A stretch of DNA of 11,454 bases from an uncultured Lachnospiraceae bacterium. Lineage in GTDB: Bacteria; Bacillota; Clostridia; Lachnospirales; Lachnospiraceae. Positions 1-6,882 of this stretch are shown here, piece by piece (the stretch's first letter is position 1; each line of letters begins with the position of its first letter). The notes below the pieces were generated by a model, which was not told the origin of the DNA, ran no database searches, and worked only from the letters and a program-made list of their open reading frames with translations. Where the stretch lies: the NCBI GenBank assembly GCA_948441955.1, contig CAOJQZ010000074.1:1-11454 (forward strand), written 5' to 3'. Both the position numbers and the translations under genes were made by a program.

Positions 1-2
1 AA

Positions 3-1091
3 TTATGGAATGGCCAGAATGGTTTCTGCAAGATTTGTAAGCTCCGCCCCATCGTTCCCGGCTTCCATGATGGAAAGGGAATTCAGCTGTACGCTTACGG
101 TGGTTTTTTCTCCGTAAACCGGAGCTGCAGCGTATTGCTCCATCAGCTCGACTAATGTACGGTCTACCTCGTCTTCGCTGTAATAGGTGCCGGAGTTCCA
201 TTCCGAAAAAACATTTGTGAGGCTGTTGTTGGGCGTCACTGCCACGTCTACAGTATAATTAAAGATACCGTTTTCTTTTTTGGGAATCCCAACAGTATAG
301 ACGCACTGCTTTAATAAGGTTTTAAGCGCAGCGGTATATCGTTCTGTGTAAGCGGGGGCCATGTCGTCCGGAGGAGTGAATACATCCTCTTCATACCAGG
401 CCAGAGCTTCCTCCTCGGTCATTTCCGCATGCTTTGCAAACTGGGTAACTTCACCTTTAAATGAGGCGTCCAGATATGCTTTCAGGAAGTCCTGTGCATC
501 CAGAAGCTCGCAGATGCTGTTATAAGGATCCATATACCCGGTTACAGTGCGTGATAAAAAGGTGTGCAGATCCTCCTCTTTAATCGAAAAACCATCTCCC
601 TTTCTTGTCACTGCGACGGTTGCATAGGTCTTTTCCTTAAAATGCGGCGTTTCCTTTAATACGGCTTTTGCATTGTTAAGGAGAGCCGTTACCTCGCCGG
701 TTAGGTCGGAAGAGGCAAGAGAAGAAAGGTATTCTTCGGTTGCCGTCTGCAGTGTGGCGGTAACATCAAGGGGCGTATAGGAGACCTGAACAGTAAATCC
801 ATCTTCTCCATTCTTTTTGGCGGAGGTCATTTCAAATTCAATGGTTTTAAAGGCTTCCTGCAAAAATGAAAGGTAAGACGCCCGCAGTTCTTCAGGAAAC
901 TGCAGAATGTACTGGCTGTTGCTTTCTTCGACGCCGTCTTCAAGAAGAAAGCTTAATTTCTCAGCGTCTGTTTCTTTTATCGAAGTAATTTGTTCTCCGA
1001 AATATTGATCGGCGGAGTCTTTATCGCTGCATCCTGCCAGAATAAAAGACAGGAGAAGTGTAAGAGTGAATAAAAACTGTCTCTTTCTCAT
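3..1091 (-). CDS. Lipoprotein of unknown function with internal duplication
   Basis: Predicted 362-residue exported lipoprotein. The chosen start (ATG at 1091-1089) has a GGAGGG ribosome binding site just upstream; an upstream in-frame ATG at 1133 lacks one and would put 14 residues before the signal peptide. Residues 2-20 form a lipoprotein signal peptide (MRKRQ, hydrophobic core, lipobox LAGC), so Cys21 should be lipidated and the protein anchored outside the membrane. The mature part is acidic, lacks further membrane segments, and appears to be two copies of one module, about residues 41-181 and 199-358. Each has a helical part, then a strand-rich part with a matching phrase (FTVQVSYTP near 99-107; YTVDVAVTP near 279-287), then a long helix and a final strand pair. 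It loosely resembles the DUF5105-type lipoproteins of gut Clostridia, but I cannot confirm that family. No enzyme motif is visible. It is transcribed away from the purine operon and is probably monocistronic at this end. The stop codon is three bases from the window edge, so downstream partners cannot be judged. Confidence 0.85.
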   Translation of the reverse strand: MRKRQFLFTLTLLLSFILAGCSDKDSADQYFGEQITSIKETDAEKLSFLLEDGVEESNSQYILQFPEELRASYLSFLQEAFKTIEFEMTSAKKNGEDGFTVQVSYTPLDVTATLQTATEEYLSSLASSDLTGEVTALLNNAKAVLKETPHFKEKTYATVAVTRKGDGFSIKEEDLHTFLSRTVTGYMDPYNSICELLDAQDFLKAYLDASFKGEVTQFAKHAEMTEEEALAWYEEDVFTPPDDMAPAYTERYTAALKTLLKQCVYTVGIPKKENGIFNYTVDVAVTPNNSLTNVFSEWNSGTYYSEDEVDRTLVELMEQYAAAPVYGEKTTVSVQLNSLSIMEAGNDGAELTNLAETILAIP

Positions 1092-1118
1092 GATGGTCCC
1101 TCCAGATATTTTATAGTA

Positions 1119-1148
1119 AATATATTTTAACATAAATATTGCTGGAAA
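1119..1148 (-). promoter_or_regulatory. Possible weak promoter of the lipoprotein gene
   Basis: Reading the minus strand, TTTCCA (1148-1143) and TATATT (1124-1119) are separated by 18 bp, about 30 bp ahead of the lipoprotein start. The match to sigma-A consensus is weak and the region is generally AT-rich, so this is only a candidate. It overlaps the -35 region proposed for the divergent purine operon. Confidence 0.2.
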
Positions 1149-1171
1149 AACATGCCCATTTTATATATAAT
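1139..1171 (+). promoter_or_regulatory. Candidate promoter of the purO-purH operon
   Basis: TTGCTG (1139-1144) lies 17 bp before TATATA (1162-1167). A better -10 hexamer, TATAAT (1166-1171), overlaps it but would make the spacing 21 bp. Transcription would start around 1175-1180, giving a leader of about 55 bases. I see no purine-riboswitch core or recognisable PurR box in the leader. Confidence 0.35.
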
Positions 1172-1219
1172 GATGATGGCAGCAAGTAAGAAATATTAAG
1201 TAATCCAAACAATGAACAA

Positions 1220-1227
1220 AGGAGAGG
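1220..1227 (+). promoter_or_regulatory. Ribosome binding site that sets the purO start
   Basis: AGGAGAGG lies 5 bp (about 8 bp from the GGAG core) before ATG 1233. The earlier in-frame ATG at 1212 is upstream of this site and has none of its own, so translation should begin at 1233. Confidence 0.7.
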
Positions 1228-1232
1228 TATTC

Positions 1233-1946
1233 ATGGAAATGTTGAATCTTGCAAAGGAACTACAGGAGAATTCTTATCCGGGCCGCGGTATTATAATCGG
1301 GAAAAGTGCGGACGGAACGAAGGCAGTGACAGCTTATTTTATTATGGGGAGAAGTGAAAACAGCCGTAACCGTATATTTGCAGAGGAGGGCGAGGGTATA
1401 CGCACGCAGGCGTTTGATCTGGAAAAGCTTGAGGATCCCAGTCTTATCATCTATGCGCCGGTACGAGTTCTGGGCAATAAGACGATTGTAACAAACGGCG
1501 ATCAGACAGACACGATTTACGAAGGAATGGATAAGCAGCTGACTTTCGAGCAATCCTTAAGAAGCAGGAAATTTGAGCCGGACGGACCAAATTATACGCC
1601 AAGGATCTCTGGAATTATGCACATCGAAAATGGAACCTACAATTATGCTATGTCCATTTTAAAGAGTAATCATGGGAATCCTGAAAGCTGCAGCCGTTAT
1701 ACATTTGCATATGAAAATCCGGCGGCCGGAGAGGGACATTTCATTCATACATACAAATGCGATGGGAATCCGCTTCCAAGTTTTGAGGGAGAGCCTAAGC
1801 TTGTAGAAATACCGGACGACATGGATGCTTTTACGGATACCCTGTGGAACAGTTTGAATGAGGATAACAAGGTTTCGCTTTTTGTGCGTTATATTCATAT
1901 TGCAGACGGAACCTATAAGACAAGGATTGTAAATAAGAATCAGTAA
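1233..1946 (+). CDS. purO: IMP cyclohydrolase, PurO-like (archaeal-type)
   Basis: Predicted 237-residue cytosolic enzyme for the last step of de novo purine synthesis, ring closure of FAICAR to IMP with loss of water. The sequence matches the PurO/IMP_cyclohyd family, which is unrelated in sequence to the cyclohydrolase domain of bacterial PurH. Conserved-looking stretches are SYPGRGIIIG (14-23), FIMGRSENSRNR (36-47), TNGDQTDTIYEG (87-98) and EPDGPNYTPRISG (115-127), rich in the Arg, Asn and Asp residues expected to hold the phosphoribosyl substrate. Length fits the family (about 200-240 residues). The start at 1233 was chosen over 1212 from its ribosome binding site. Its stop codon overlaps the ribosome binding site of the next gene, an AICAR transformylase, so the two are almost certainly co-transcribed and translationally close. 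This context strongly supports the assignment: product of the second gene is substrate of the first. Catalytic residues are not assigned here, because I cannot align it to a structure. Confidence 0.88.
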   Translation: MEMLNLAKELQENSYPGRGIIIGKSADGTKAVTAYFIMGRSENSRNRIFAEEGEGIRTQAFDLEKLEDPSLIIYAPVRVLGNKTIVTNGDQTDTIYEGMDKQLTFEQSLRSRKFEPDGPNYTPRISGIMHIENGTYNYAMSILKSNHGNPESCSRYTFAYENPAAGEGHFIHTYKCDGNPLPSFEGEPKLVEIPDDMDAFTDTLWNSLNEDNKVSLFVRYIHIADGTYKTRIVNKNQ

Positions 1947-1960
1947 GGAGGAGTATCAGG

Positions 1961-3139
1961 ATGAAAGAGTTAGAATTAAAATATGGCTGTAACCCAAATC
2001 AGAAACCTTCCAAGATCTATATGGCGGACGGAAGCCGGCTGCCTATCGAGGTGTTAAATGGAAAGCCGGGTTACATTAATTTTCTGGATGCGTTTAACGG
2101 ATGGCAGCTTGTAAGCGAGCTGAAGGACGCAACCGGACTTCCGGCGGCTGCGTCCTTTAAGCATGTTTCACCGGCAGGAGCGGCAGTAGGGCTTCCCCTT
2201 AATGACACACTTGCCAAAATCTACTGGGTGGATGATCTGGGGGAGCTTTCTGCGCTTGCCTGCGCGTATGCCAGAGCAAGAGGAGCAGACAGGATGTCTT
2301 CCTTCGGCGATTTTATTTCTCTTTCCGACGTCTGTGATGCCGATACAGCAAAGCTGATCAAAAGAGAGGTTTCCGACGGCGTTATTGCTCCCGGATACAC
2401 CGAGGAAGCGCTTGAGATTTTAAAACAGAAGAAAAACGGAAATTATAATGTAATCAAAATAGATCCGGAATATAAGCCGAAGGCGCTGGAGCATAAGGAT
2501 GTATTTGGAATTACATTTGAGCAGGGAAGAAATGAATTAAAGATAGATGAGGAATTTTTTGCCAATATTGTTACAGACAATAAAGAGCTTACAGAGCAGG
2601 CAAAAATTGATCTTGCAATTTCCATGATCACGTTAAAATATACGCAGTCGAATTCCGTGTGTTATGTAAAGGACGGACAGGCAATCGGAATCGGTGCCGG
2701 ACAGCAGTCCAGAATCCACTGTACACGTCTTGCCGGACAGAAGGCGGATAATTGGTGGTTAAGGCAGTCTCCCCAGGTAATGAACCTTCCCTTTGTAGAT
2801 TCCATCCGCCGTGCGGACCGGGATAATGCAATTGATCTGTATATTGGCGAGGACTACATGGACGTGCTTGCAGACGGCGCATGGGAGCATATTTTTAAAG
2901 AGAAGCCAGAAGTATTTACAAGGGAAGCAAAAAGAGAATGGCTTGACAGGATGACGGACGTGGCTCTTGGATCAGATGCATTTTTCCCGTTTGGAGATAA
3001 CATTGAACGGGCTCATAAAAGTGGCGTGAGATATGTGGCGCAGCCAGGAGGTTCGGTGCGGGATGATAACGTGATTGCTACATGTAATAAATATGGAATG
3101 GTGATGGCGTTTACGGGACTTCGTTTGTTTCATCATTAG
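1961..3139 (+). CDS. purH: Stand-alone AICAR transformylase (PurH C-terminal activity)
   Basis: Predicted 392-residue phosphoribosylaminoimidazolecarboxamide formyltransferase, transferring a formyl group from 10-formyl-tetrahydrofolate to AICAR to make FAICAR. Family marks are KYGCNPNQKP (7-16), ASFKHVSPAGAA (64-75) with the Lys67-His68 pair corresponding to the catalytic Lys-His of the transformylase domain, KYTQSNSVCYVKDGQAIGIGAGQQSR beginning near 226, and FFPFGDNIERA (341-351) followed by QPGGSVRDDNVI (361-372). The bifunctional PurH found in most bacteria is about 510-530 residues with an N-terminal cyclohydrolase domain; that domain is absent here, and the protein starts directly with the transformylase fold. 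The missing activity is supplied by the PurO-like gene 14 bp upstream. The ATG follows AAGGAGGAG (1945-1953), which overlaps the stop of the upstream gene. The symbol purH is used by activity; a split-gene name such as purV would also fit. No strong terminator follows; the spacer to the next gene carries a palindrome without a U-tract. Confidence 0.95.
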   Translation: MKELELKYGCNPNQKPSKIYMADGSRLPIEVLNGKPGYINFLDAFNGWQLVSELKDATGLPAAASFKHVSPAGAAVGLPLNDTLAKIYWVDDLGELSALACAYARARGADRMSSFGDFISLSDVCDADTAKLIKREVSDGVIAPGYTEEALEILKQKKNGNYNVIKIDPEYKPKALEHKDVFGITFEQGRNELKIDEEFFANIVTDNKELTEQAKIDLAISMITLKYTQSNSVCYVKDGQAIGIGAGQQSRIHCTRLAGQKADNWWLRQSPQVMNLPFVDSIRRADRDNAIDLYIGEDYMDVLADGAWEHIFKEKPEVFTREAKREWLDRMTDVALGSDAFFPFGDNIERAHKSGVRYVAQPGGSVRDDNVIATCNKYGMVMAFTGLRLFHH

Positions 3140-3165
3140 AAATATAATACTTTCCCAGGGGTTTC

Positions 3166-3195
3166 GGGGACTGTCAGACAGAGAGGACAGTTCCC
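3166..3195. repeat. REP-like palindrome in spacer (possible weak terminator)
   Basis: GGGGACTGTC (3166-3175) pairs with GACAGTTCCC (3186-3195) as a 10 bp stem with one G-U pair and a 10 base loop. It begins 27 bp after the purH stop. The bases that follow are T-rich but not a run of T (cttctttaatctt), so it is at best a weak rho-independent terminator. The GGGACnGT...ACnGTCCC look is also typical of dispersed intergenic palindromes in Firmicutes. The rest of the 170 bp spacer holds no convincing gene or promoter. Confidence 0.45.
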
Positions 3196-3296
3196 GGAGC
3201 CTTCTTTAATCTTCTGCCGGATGAAGTGCAGGAAATCAAGAGCTTTGAAAAAGGCTGTCCAAGTTGTTTTTTTAGCTGAGAATTATTGAAACAAAA

Positions 3297-3303
3297 AAGG
3301 AGG
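3297..3303 (+). promoter_or_regulatory. Ribosome binding site that sets the GH42 start
   Basis: AAGGAGG sits 6 bp before ATG 3310. The frame is open back to a TTG at 3286, but that codon lies upstream of this site, so 3310 is the likely start. Confidence 0.8.
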
Positions 3304-3309
3304 ACGAAG

Positions 3310-5364
3310 ATGAACCATAAACAGAAGTACAAATGGAATGAAATGACAATGGGAGTCTGTTATTATCCGGAGCATTGGGATAAAAGACTGTGGGCGGAAG
3401 ATCTGGACAGAATGCTTGCCGCAGGGATTACAGTGGTCAGGATTGCCGAATTTGCATGGAGTAAGATTGAGCCGGAGGAAGGCAGATTTGAATTTGGATT
3501 TTTTGATGAGTTTTTGGATTTATGCGGACAGAAACATATGAAGGTTATAATAGGAACGCCGACGGCCACACCTCCGGTCTGGCTCACAGAGAAGTATCCG
3601 GAGGTGTTAAATTCTACAAAGGAGGGCATATTATACCGGCACGGGGGCAGAAGGCATTATAATTATAATTCGCCGGTTTATCAAAAGCTCAGCGCCAGAA
3701 TTGTGGAAAAGGAAGCGGAGCATTATGGAAAACATCCGTCAGTTACAGGGTGGCAGATTGATAATGAGCTCAACTGTGAAACCTGTGAATTCTACTCTGA
3801 CGCAGATTCAAAAGCCTTCCGGGTATTTCTGAAAGAAAAATACGGTACGCTGGAGGCCTTGAACGAGGCATGGGGAACGACTTTCTGGAATCAGACATAC
3901 ACAGGCTGGGATCAGGTTTATGTACCGCGCAATGTATTGAATCAAGGAAGGAATCCCCATCAGCATTTGGATTATTATCGGTTTTTGTCATACAGTACTA
4001 TAAAATACTGCGGCATGCAGGCAGAAATTATCCGGAAATACAAGAAGCCGGAGGATTTTATTACAACCAACGGTATATTTTGGAATGTAGATAATCACCG
4101 TATGGAAAAGGAATGTCTGGATGTGTACACTTACGATTCCTATCCCAATTTTGCATATGGACTAGACAGAGATCCAAAAACCGCGGATGATTTAAATGAC
4201 AGGAAGTGGACCATGCATTTAAATGAAGTACGTTCTGTATGTCCTCATTTTGGAATTATGGAGCAGCAGTCTGGCGCCAATGGATGGACCACAAGAATGG
4301 AGGGACCTGCGCCGAGGCCGGGGCAGCTTACGCTCTGGGCAATGCAGAGTGTTGCCCAGGGAGCAGATTTTATATCCTTTTTCCGCTGGAGAACCTGTAC
4401 GATAGGAACTGAAATCTACTGGCATGGGATTTTGGACTATGACAACCGGGATAATCGGAAGCTTATGGAGGTTAAGGATTTTTACCGGAAATTGAAAAGT
4501 ATCAACGCAGTATGCGGGGCGGAAAATGTAGCGGCCTTTGCACTTGTTAAGGATTACGACAATGAATGGGATACAGAGGTAGACGTATGGCACAGGAGAG
4601 TGGCAGAGGAAAGTGAGAAGGAAATTTTTATTGCATCCGAGCTAAACCATACAGCCTATGATATACTTTATCTTCAGGAGGACAGTGAACTCTGTGATCT
4701 CTCGAAATATCCTGTGCTGATTTATGCCCATCCGGCAATAACAAATGAGAACAGAGTCCGTCTTCTGAAAAAATATGTAGAGTCCGGAGGGACACTGATT
4801 ATCGGATGCCGTAGCGGATATAAGGATATGAACGGACGCTGTGTGATGCAGCCTCAGCCGGGATTATTCAGGGAAATTACAGGTTCGGATGTAAAAGACT
4901 TTACCTTTGTAAGTCCGGCAGAAGAGCCGGTATGGGCTTCCGGCGGGGAAGACAGGATTGATATGCCGTTGTTCAATGACATATTAGATATATCAGAGGG
5001 CGTCAGAAGTGTAGCCGAATATAGGAACAGTTATTATGCGGGAAGAACTGCAATTACAGAAAGGAAACTGGGAAAAGGAACAGCAATTCATATGGGAAGC
5101 GCCTTTTCAAGACAAAATACGGAATGGCTTTTTGATTACGTGGGAATTAAGGAACCCTTTAAAGAGGCGGTAAATGCGCCTCAGGAGCTGGAAGTAGTTA
5201 TGAGAAGGAAAGATGATAAGCGGTATCTTTTTGTCCTGAATTTCCAGCCGAAGGAAGAAAGCTTTATTTTGAAGCAGGAGGCAAAACTTTTATATACCGG
5301 GGAACGTGTACAAGGCGTGCAGAGTCTTCCGGCATATGGGACGGCTGTTTATGAGCTGCTGTAA
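3310..5364 (+). CDS. Beta-galactosidase, glycoside hydrolase family 42
   Basis: Predicted 684-residue cytosolic GH42 enzyme that hydrolyses terminal beta-galactosides taken up by the cell; no signal peptide is present. Domain A, a (beta/alpha)8 barrel, spans about 12-395 and opens with the typical MGVCYYPEHWDKRLWAEDLDRM and VVRIAEFAWSKIEPEEGRF. The likely acid/base is Glu153 in WQIDNE (148-153), and the likely nucleophile is Glu318 in GIMEQQSGANGW (315-326). Domain B, the trimerisation domain, is about 400-610, and a small beta domain C closes the protein (about 625-684). Length is normal for GH42 (about 650-700). The Cys cluster that binds zinc in some members is incomplete: the phrase usually RRHYCPNSP reads RRHYNYNSP (114-122), and the loop after the acid/base has only Cys156 and Cys159. 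The start at 3310 follows AAGGAGG. The gene stands alone between the purine operon and glmM, without a visible transporter or sugar regulator, so its natural substrate (lactose, galacto-oligosaccharide, plant galactan fragments) cannot be read from context. Confidence 0.95.
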   Translation: MNHKQKYKWNEMTMGVCYYPEHWDKRLWAEDLDRMLAAGITVVRIAEFAWSKIEPEEGRFEFGFFDEFLDLCGQKHMKVIIGTPTATPPVWLTEKYPEVLNSTKEGILYRHGGRRHYNYNSPVYQKLSARIVEKEAEHYGKHPSVTGWQIDNELNCETCEFYSDADSKAFRVFLKEKYGTLEALNEAWGTTFWNQTYTGWDQVYVPRNVLNQGRNPHQHLDYYRFLSYSTIKYCGMQAEIIRKYKKPEDFITTNGIFWNVDNHRMEKECLDVYTYDSYPNFAYGLDRDPKTADDLNDRKWTMHLNEVRSVCPHFGIMEQQSGANGWTTRMEGPAPRPGQLTLWAMQSVAQGADFISFFRWRTCTIGTEIYWHGILDYDNRDNRKLMEVKDFYRKLKSINAVCGAENVAAFALVKDYDNEWDTEVDVWHRRVAEESEKEIFIASELNHTAYDILYLQEDSELCDLSKYPVLIYAHPAITNENRVRLLKKYVESGGTLIIGCRSGYKDMNGRCVMQPQPGLFREITGSDVKDFTFVSPAEEPVWASGGEDRIDMPLFNDILDISEGVRSVAEYRNSYYAGRTAITERKLGKGTAIHMGSAFSRQNTEWLFDYVGIKEPFKEAVNAPQELEVVMRRKDDKRYLFVLNFQPKEESFILKQEAKLLYTGERVQGVQSLPAYGTAVYELL

Positions 5365-5375
5365 TATCAGAAAAT

Positions 5376-5403
5376 GATACCCGAAAATATTTGGGGTTGT
5401 ATC
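5376..5403. promoter_or_regulatory. Inverted repeat overlapping the glmM -35 element
   Basis: GATACCC (5376-5382) and GGGGTTGTATC (5393-5403) form an interrupted inverted repeat: GATAC pairs with GTATC and CC with GG, with a small bulge. It starts 11 bp after the GH42 stop. It may be a poor terminator for the GH42 gene (only an AT-rich stretch follows) or a protein-binding site over the glmM promoter. Sequence alone does not decide. Confidence 0.3.
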
Positions 5404-5425
5404 TTAAAATAAAACGCTATATAAT
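5397..5425 (+). promoter_or_regulatory. Sigma-A-type promoter of glmM
   Basis: TTGTAT (5397-5402) and a perfect TATAAT (5420-5425) are separated by 17 bp. Transcription should begin near 5431-5433, giving a leader of about 50 bases before the glmM start. This makes glmM a separate transcript from the GH42 gene. Confidence 0.7.
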
Positions 5426-5483
5426 AGTAAAGATGCAAAGGCAACTGTTGAAAAAATGTCAGATGACATGGAGGAGATGAAAA

Positions 5484-6830
5484 ATGGGCAAATATTTTGG
5501 AACAGATGGTTTCCGCGGAGAAGCGAATGTGGTTCTGACTGTTGAGCATGCTTTTAAAGTGGGAAGATATCTGGGATGGTATTACGGACAGGAGCATAAA
5601 GCAAAGATTGTTATCGGAAAAGATACAAGAAGGAGCAGCTACATGTTTGAGTATGCACTGGCATCAGGCCTTACCGCTTCAGGGGCGAATGCATACCTTC
5701 TTCACGTAACAACAACCCCAAGCGTATCCTATGTGGCAAGAACAGAGGACTTTGACTGCGGAATTATGATTTCTGCAAGCCATAATCCCTTTTATGATAA
5801 CGGAATTAAGATTATCAACGGAAAGGGGCACAAGATAGAAGCAGAGATAGAAGAGAAGATAGAAAAATATATTGACGGTGAGACAGGGGAGCTTCCCCTT
5901 GCGAGGAAAGAGAATATTGGTCGTACCATTGATTATGCTGCGGGGAGAAACCGCTATATCGGTTATCTCATTTCTCTTGCGACCCGGTCCTTTGAGGATA
6001 AGAGAGTGGGTCTTGACTGCTCTAATGGAAGTGCGTTTGCTATTGCAAAAAGCGTTTATGACGCCCTTGGCGCTAAAACATATGTAATTAATTGCGAACC
6101 GGACGGAACAAATATTAATACAAACTGCGGCTCTACACATATTGAAGTGCTCCAGAAGTTTGTCAGGGAGAAAAAGCTGGATGTGGGCTTTGCCTTTGAC
6201 GGAGATGCAGACCGCTGTATTGCCGTAGATGAGAACGGCGAGGTGATTGACGGCGATCTGATTCTCTATATATGCGGAAAATATTTAAAGGAGAATGCCC
6301 GTTTGAGCGGCAATACCATTGTGACCACAATCATGTCGAATCTTGGCCTATATAAGGCTTGTGACAAGGCTGGGATAAAATATGAAAAGACCGCTGTTGG
6401 AGATAAGTATGTATATGAAAATATGGTAAAAAATGACTTTTGTATCGGCGGCGAGCAGTCCGGACATATTATTTTCAGCAAGCACGCAACTACCGGTGAT
6501 GGGATTCTTACCTCTCTTATGCTTATGGAGGTAATGCTGGAAAAGAAGATGAGCCTTGCAAAGCTTGCAGAGCCGGTAAAGATCTATCCGCAGCTGCTCC
6601 AGAATGTGCGGGTGCTGAATAAAAAGACAGCAAGAGAAAATCCAGAGGTAATAAAAGCAGTGAACGCCGTAGCTGAAGCCCTTGGAGACGACGGACGTAT
6701 TCTTGTGAGAGAAAGCGGAACCGAACCTGTAATCCGTGTAATGGTAGAGGCGGTAACGGATGAGCTGTGCGCAAAATACGTAGCGCAGGTTGTAGAGACA
6801 ATCCGGTCAGAAGGATTAGCTGTAGAATAA
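5484..6830 (+). CDS. glmM: Phosphoglucosamine mutase
   Basis: Predicted 448-residue cytosolic alpha-D-phosphohexomutase that converts glucosamine-6-phosphate to glucosamine-1-phosphate on the way to UDP-GlcNAc, the first precursor of peptidoglycan. All four family motifs are present in order: MGKYFGTDGFRGEAN at the N-terminus, the catalytic phosphoserine Ser99 in ISASHNPFYDNGIK (96-109), the Mg-binding loop DGDADR (239-244), the sugar-binding GGEQSGH (322-328), and the phosphate-binding RESGTEPVIR (409-418). GEQSGH with the NPFYDNGIK phrase points to GlmM rather than a general phosphomannomutase. Length is standard (about 445-450). The ATG follows GGAGGAG (5470-5476) with 7 bp spacing. It has its own promoter and terminator, so it is probably monocistronic. 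The convergent downstream gene, ddl, also serves cell-wall synthesis. No glmS or cdaA neighbour is seen here. Confidence 0.97.
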   Translation: MGKYFGTDGFRGEANVVLTVEHAFKVGRYLGWYYGQEHKAKIVIGKDTRRSSYMFEYALASGLTASGANAYLLHVTTTPSVSYVARTEDFDCGIMISASHNPFYDNGIKIINGKGHKIEAEIEEKIEKYIDGETGELPLARKENIGRTIDYAAGRNRYIGYLISLATRSFEDKRVGLDCSNGSAFAIAKSVYDALGAKTYVINCEPDGTNINTNCGSTHIEVLQKFVREKKLDVGFAFDGDADRCIAVDENGEVIDGDLILYICGKYLKENARLSGNTIVTTIMSNLGLYKACDKAGIKYEKTAVGDKYVYENMVKNDFCIGGEQSGHIIFSKHATTGDGILTSLMLMEVMLEKKMSLAKLAEPVKIYPQLLQNVRVLNKKTARENPEVIKAVNAVAEALGDDGRILVRESGTEPVIRVMVEAVTDELCAKYVAQVVETIRSEGLAVE

Positions 6831-6837
6831 ATGAACT

Positions 6838-6882
6838 TGGGACGCAACAAAATTGATTTTGCTGCGTCCCAGATTTGTTTTT
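6838..6882 (+). terminator. Rho-independent terminator of glmM
   Basis: TGGGACGCA (6838-6846) and TGCGTCCCA (6863-6871) pair perfectly; after one mismatch the stem continues with CAAAAT/ATTTTG around a two-base loop. GATTTGTTTTTA follows as the U-tract, eight bases after the glmM stop codon. It ends at the stop codon of the convergent ddl gene. In the other direction the hairpin is followed by a less T-rich stretch (AGTTCATTTATTC), so it may also stop ddl transcripts, less efficiently. Confidence 0.9.

Noticed and set aside
1172..1232. Purine riboswitch in the leader of the purO-purH operon
   Set aside because: The leader is only about 55 bases and has no three-way-junction core sequences.
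3247..3273. Rho-independent terminator ending in the T7 run before the GH42 gene
   Set aside because: The only nearby stem (AGCTTT with AAGGCT around a GAAA loop) is short and lies about 10 bases before the T-run, so the geometry is wrong.
5679..6140. 153-codon minus-strand open frame inside glmM
   Set aside because: It is fully antisense to the catalytic region of glmM, has no ribosome binding site, and shows no recognisable protein features.
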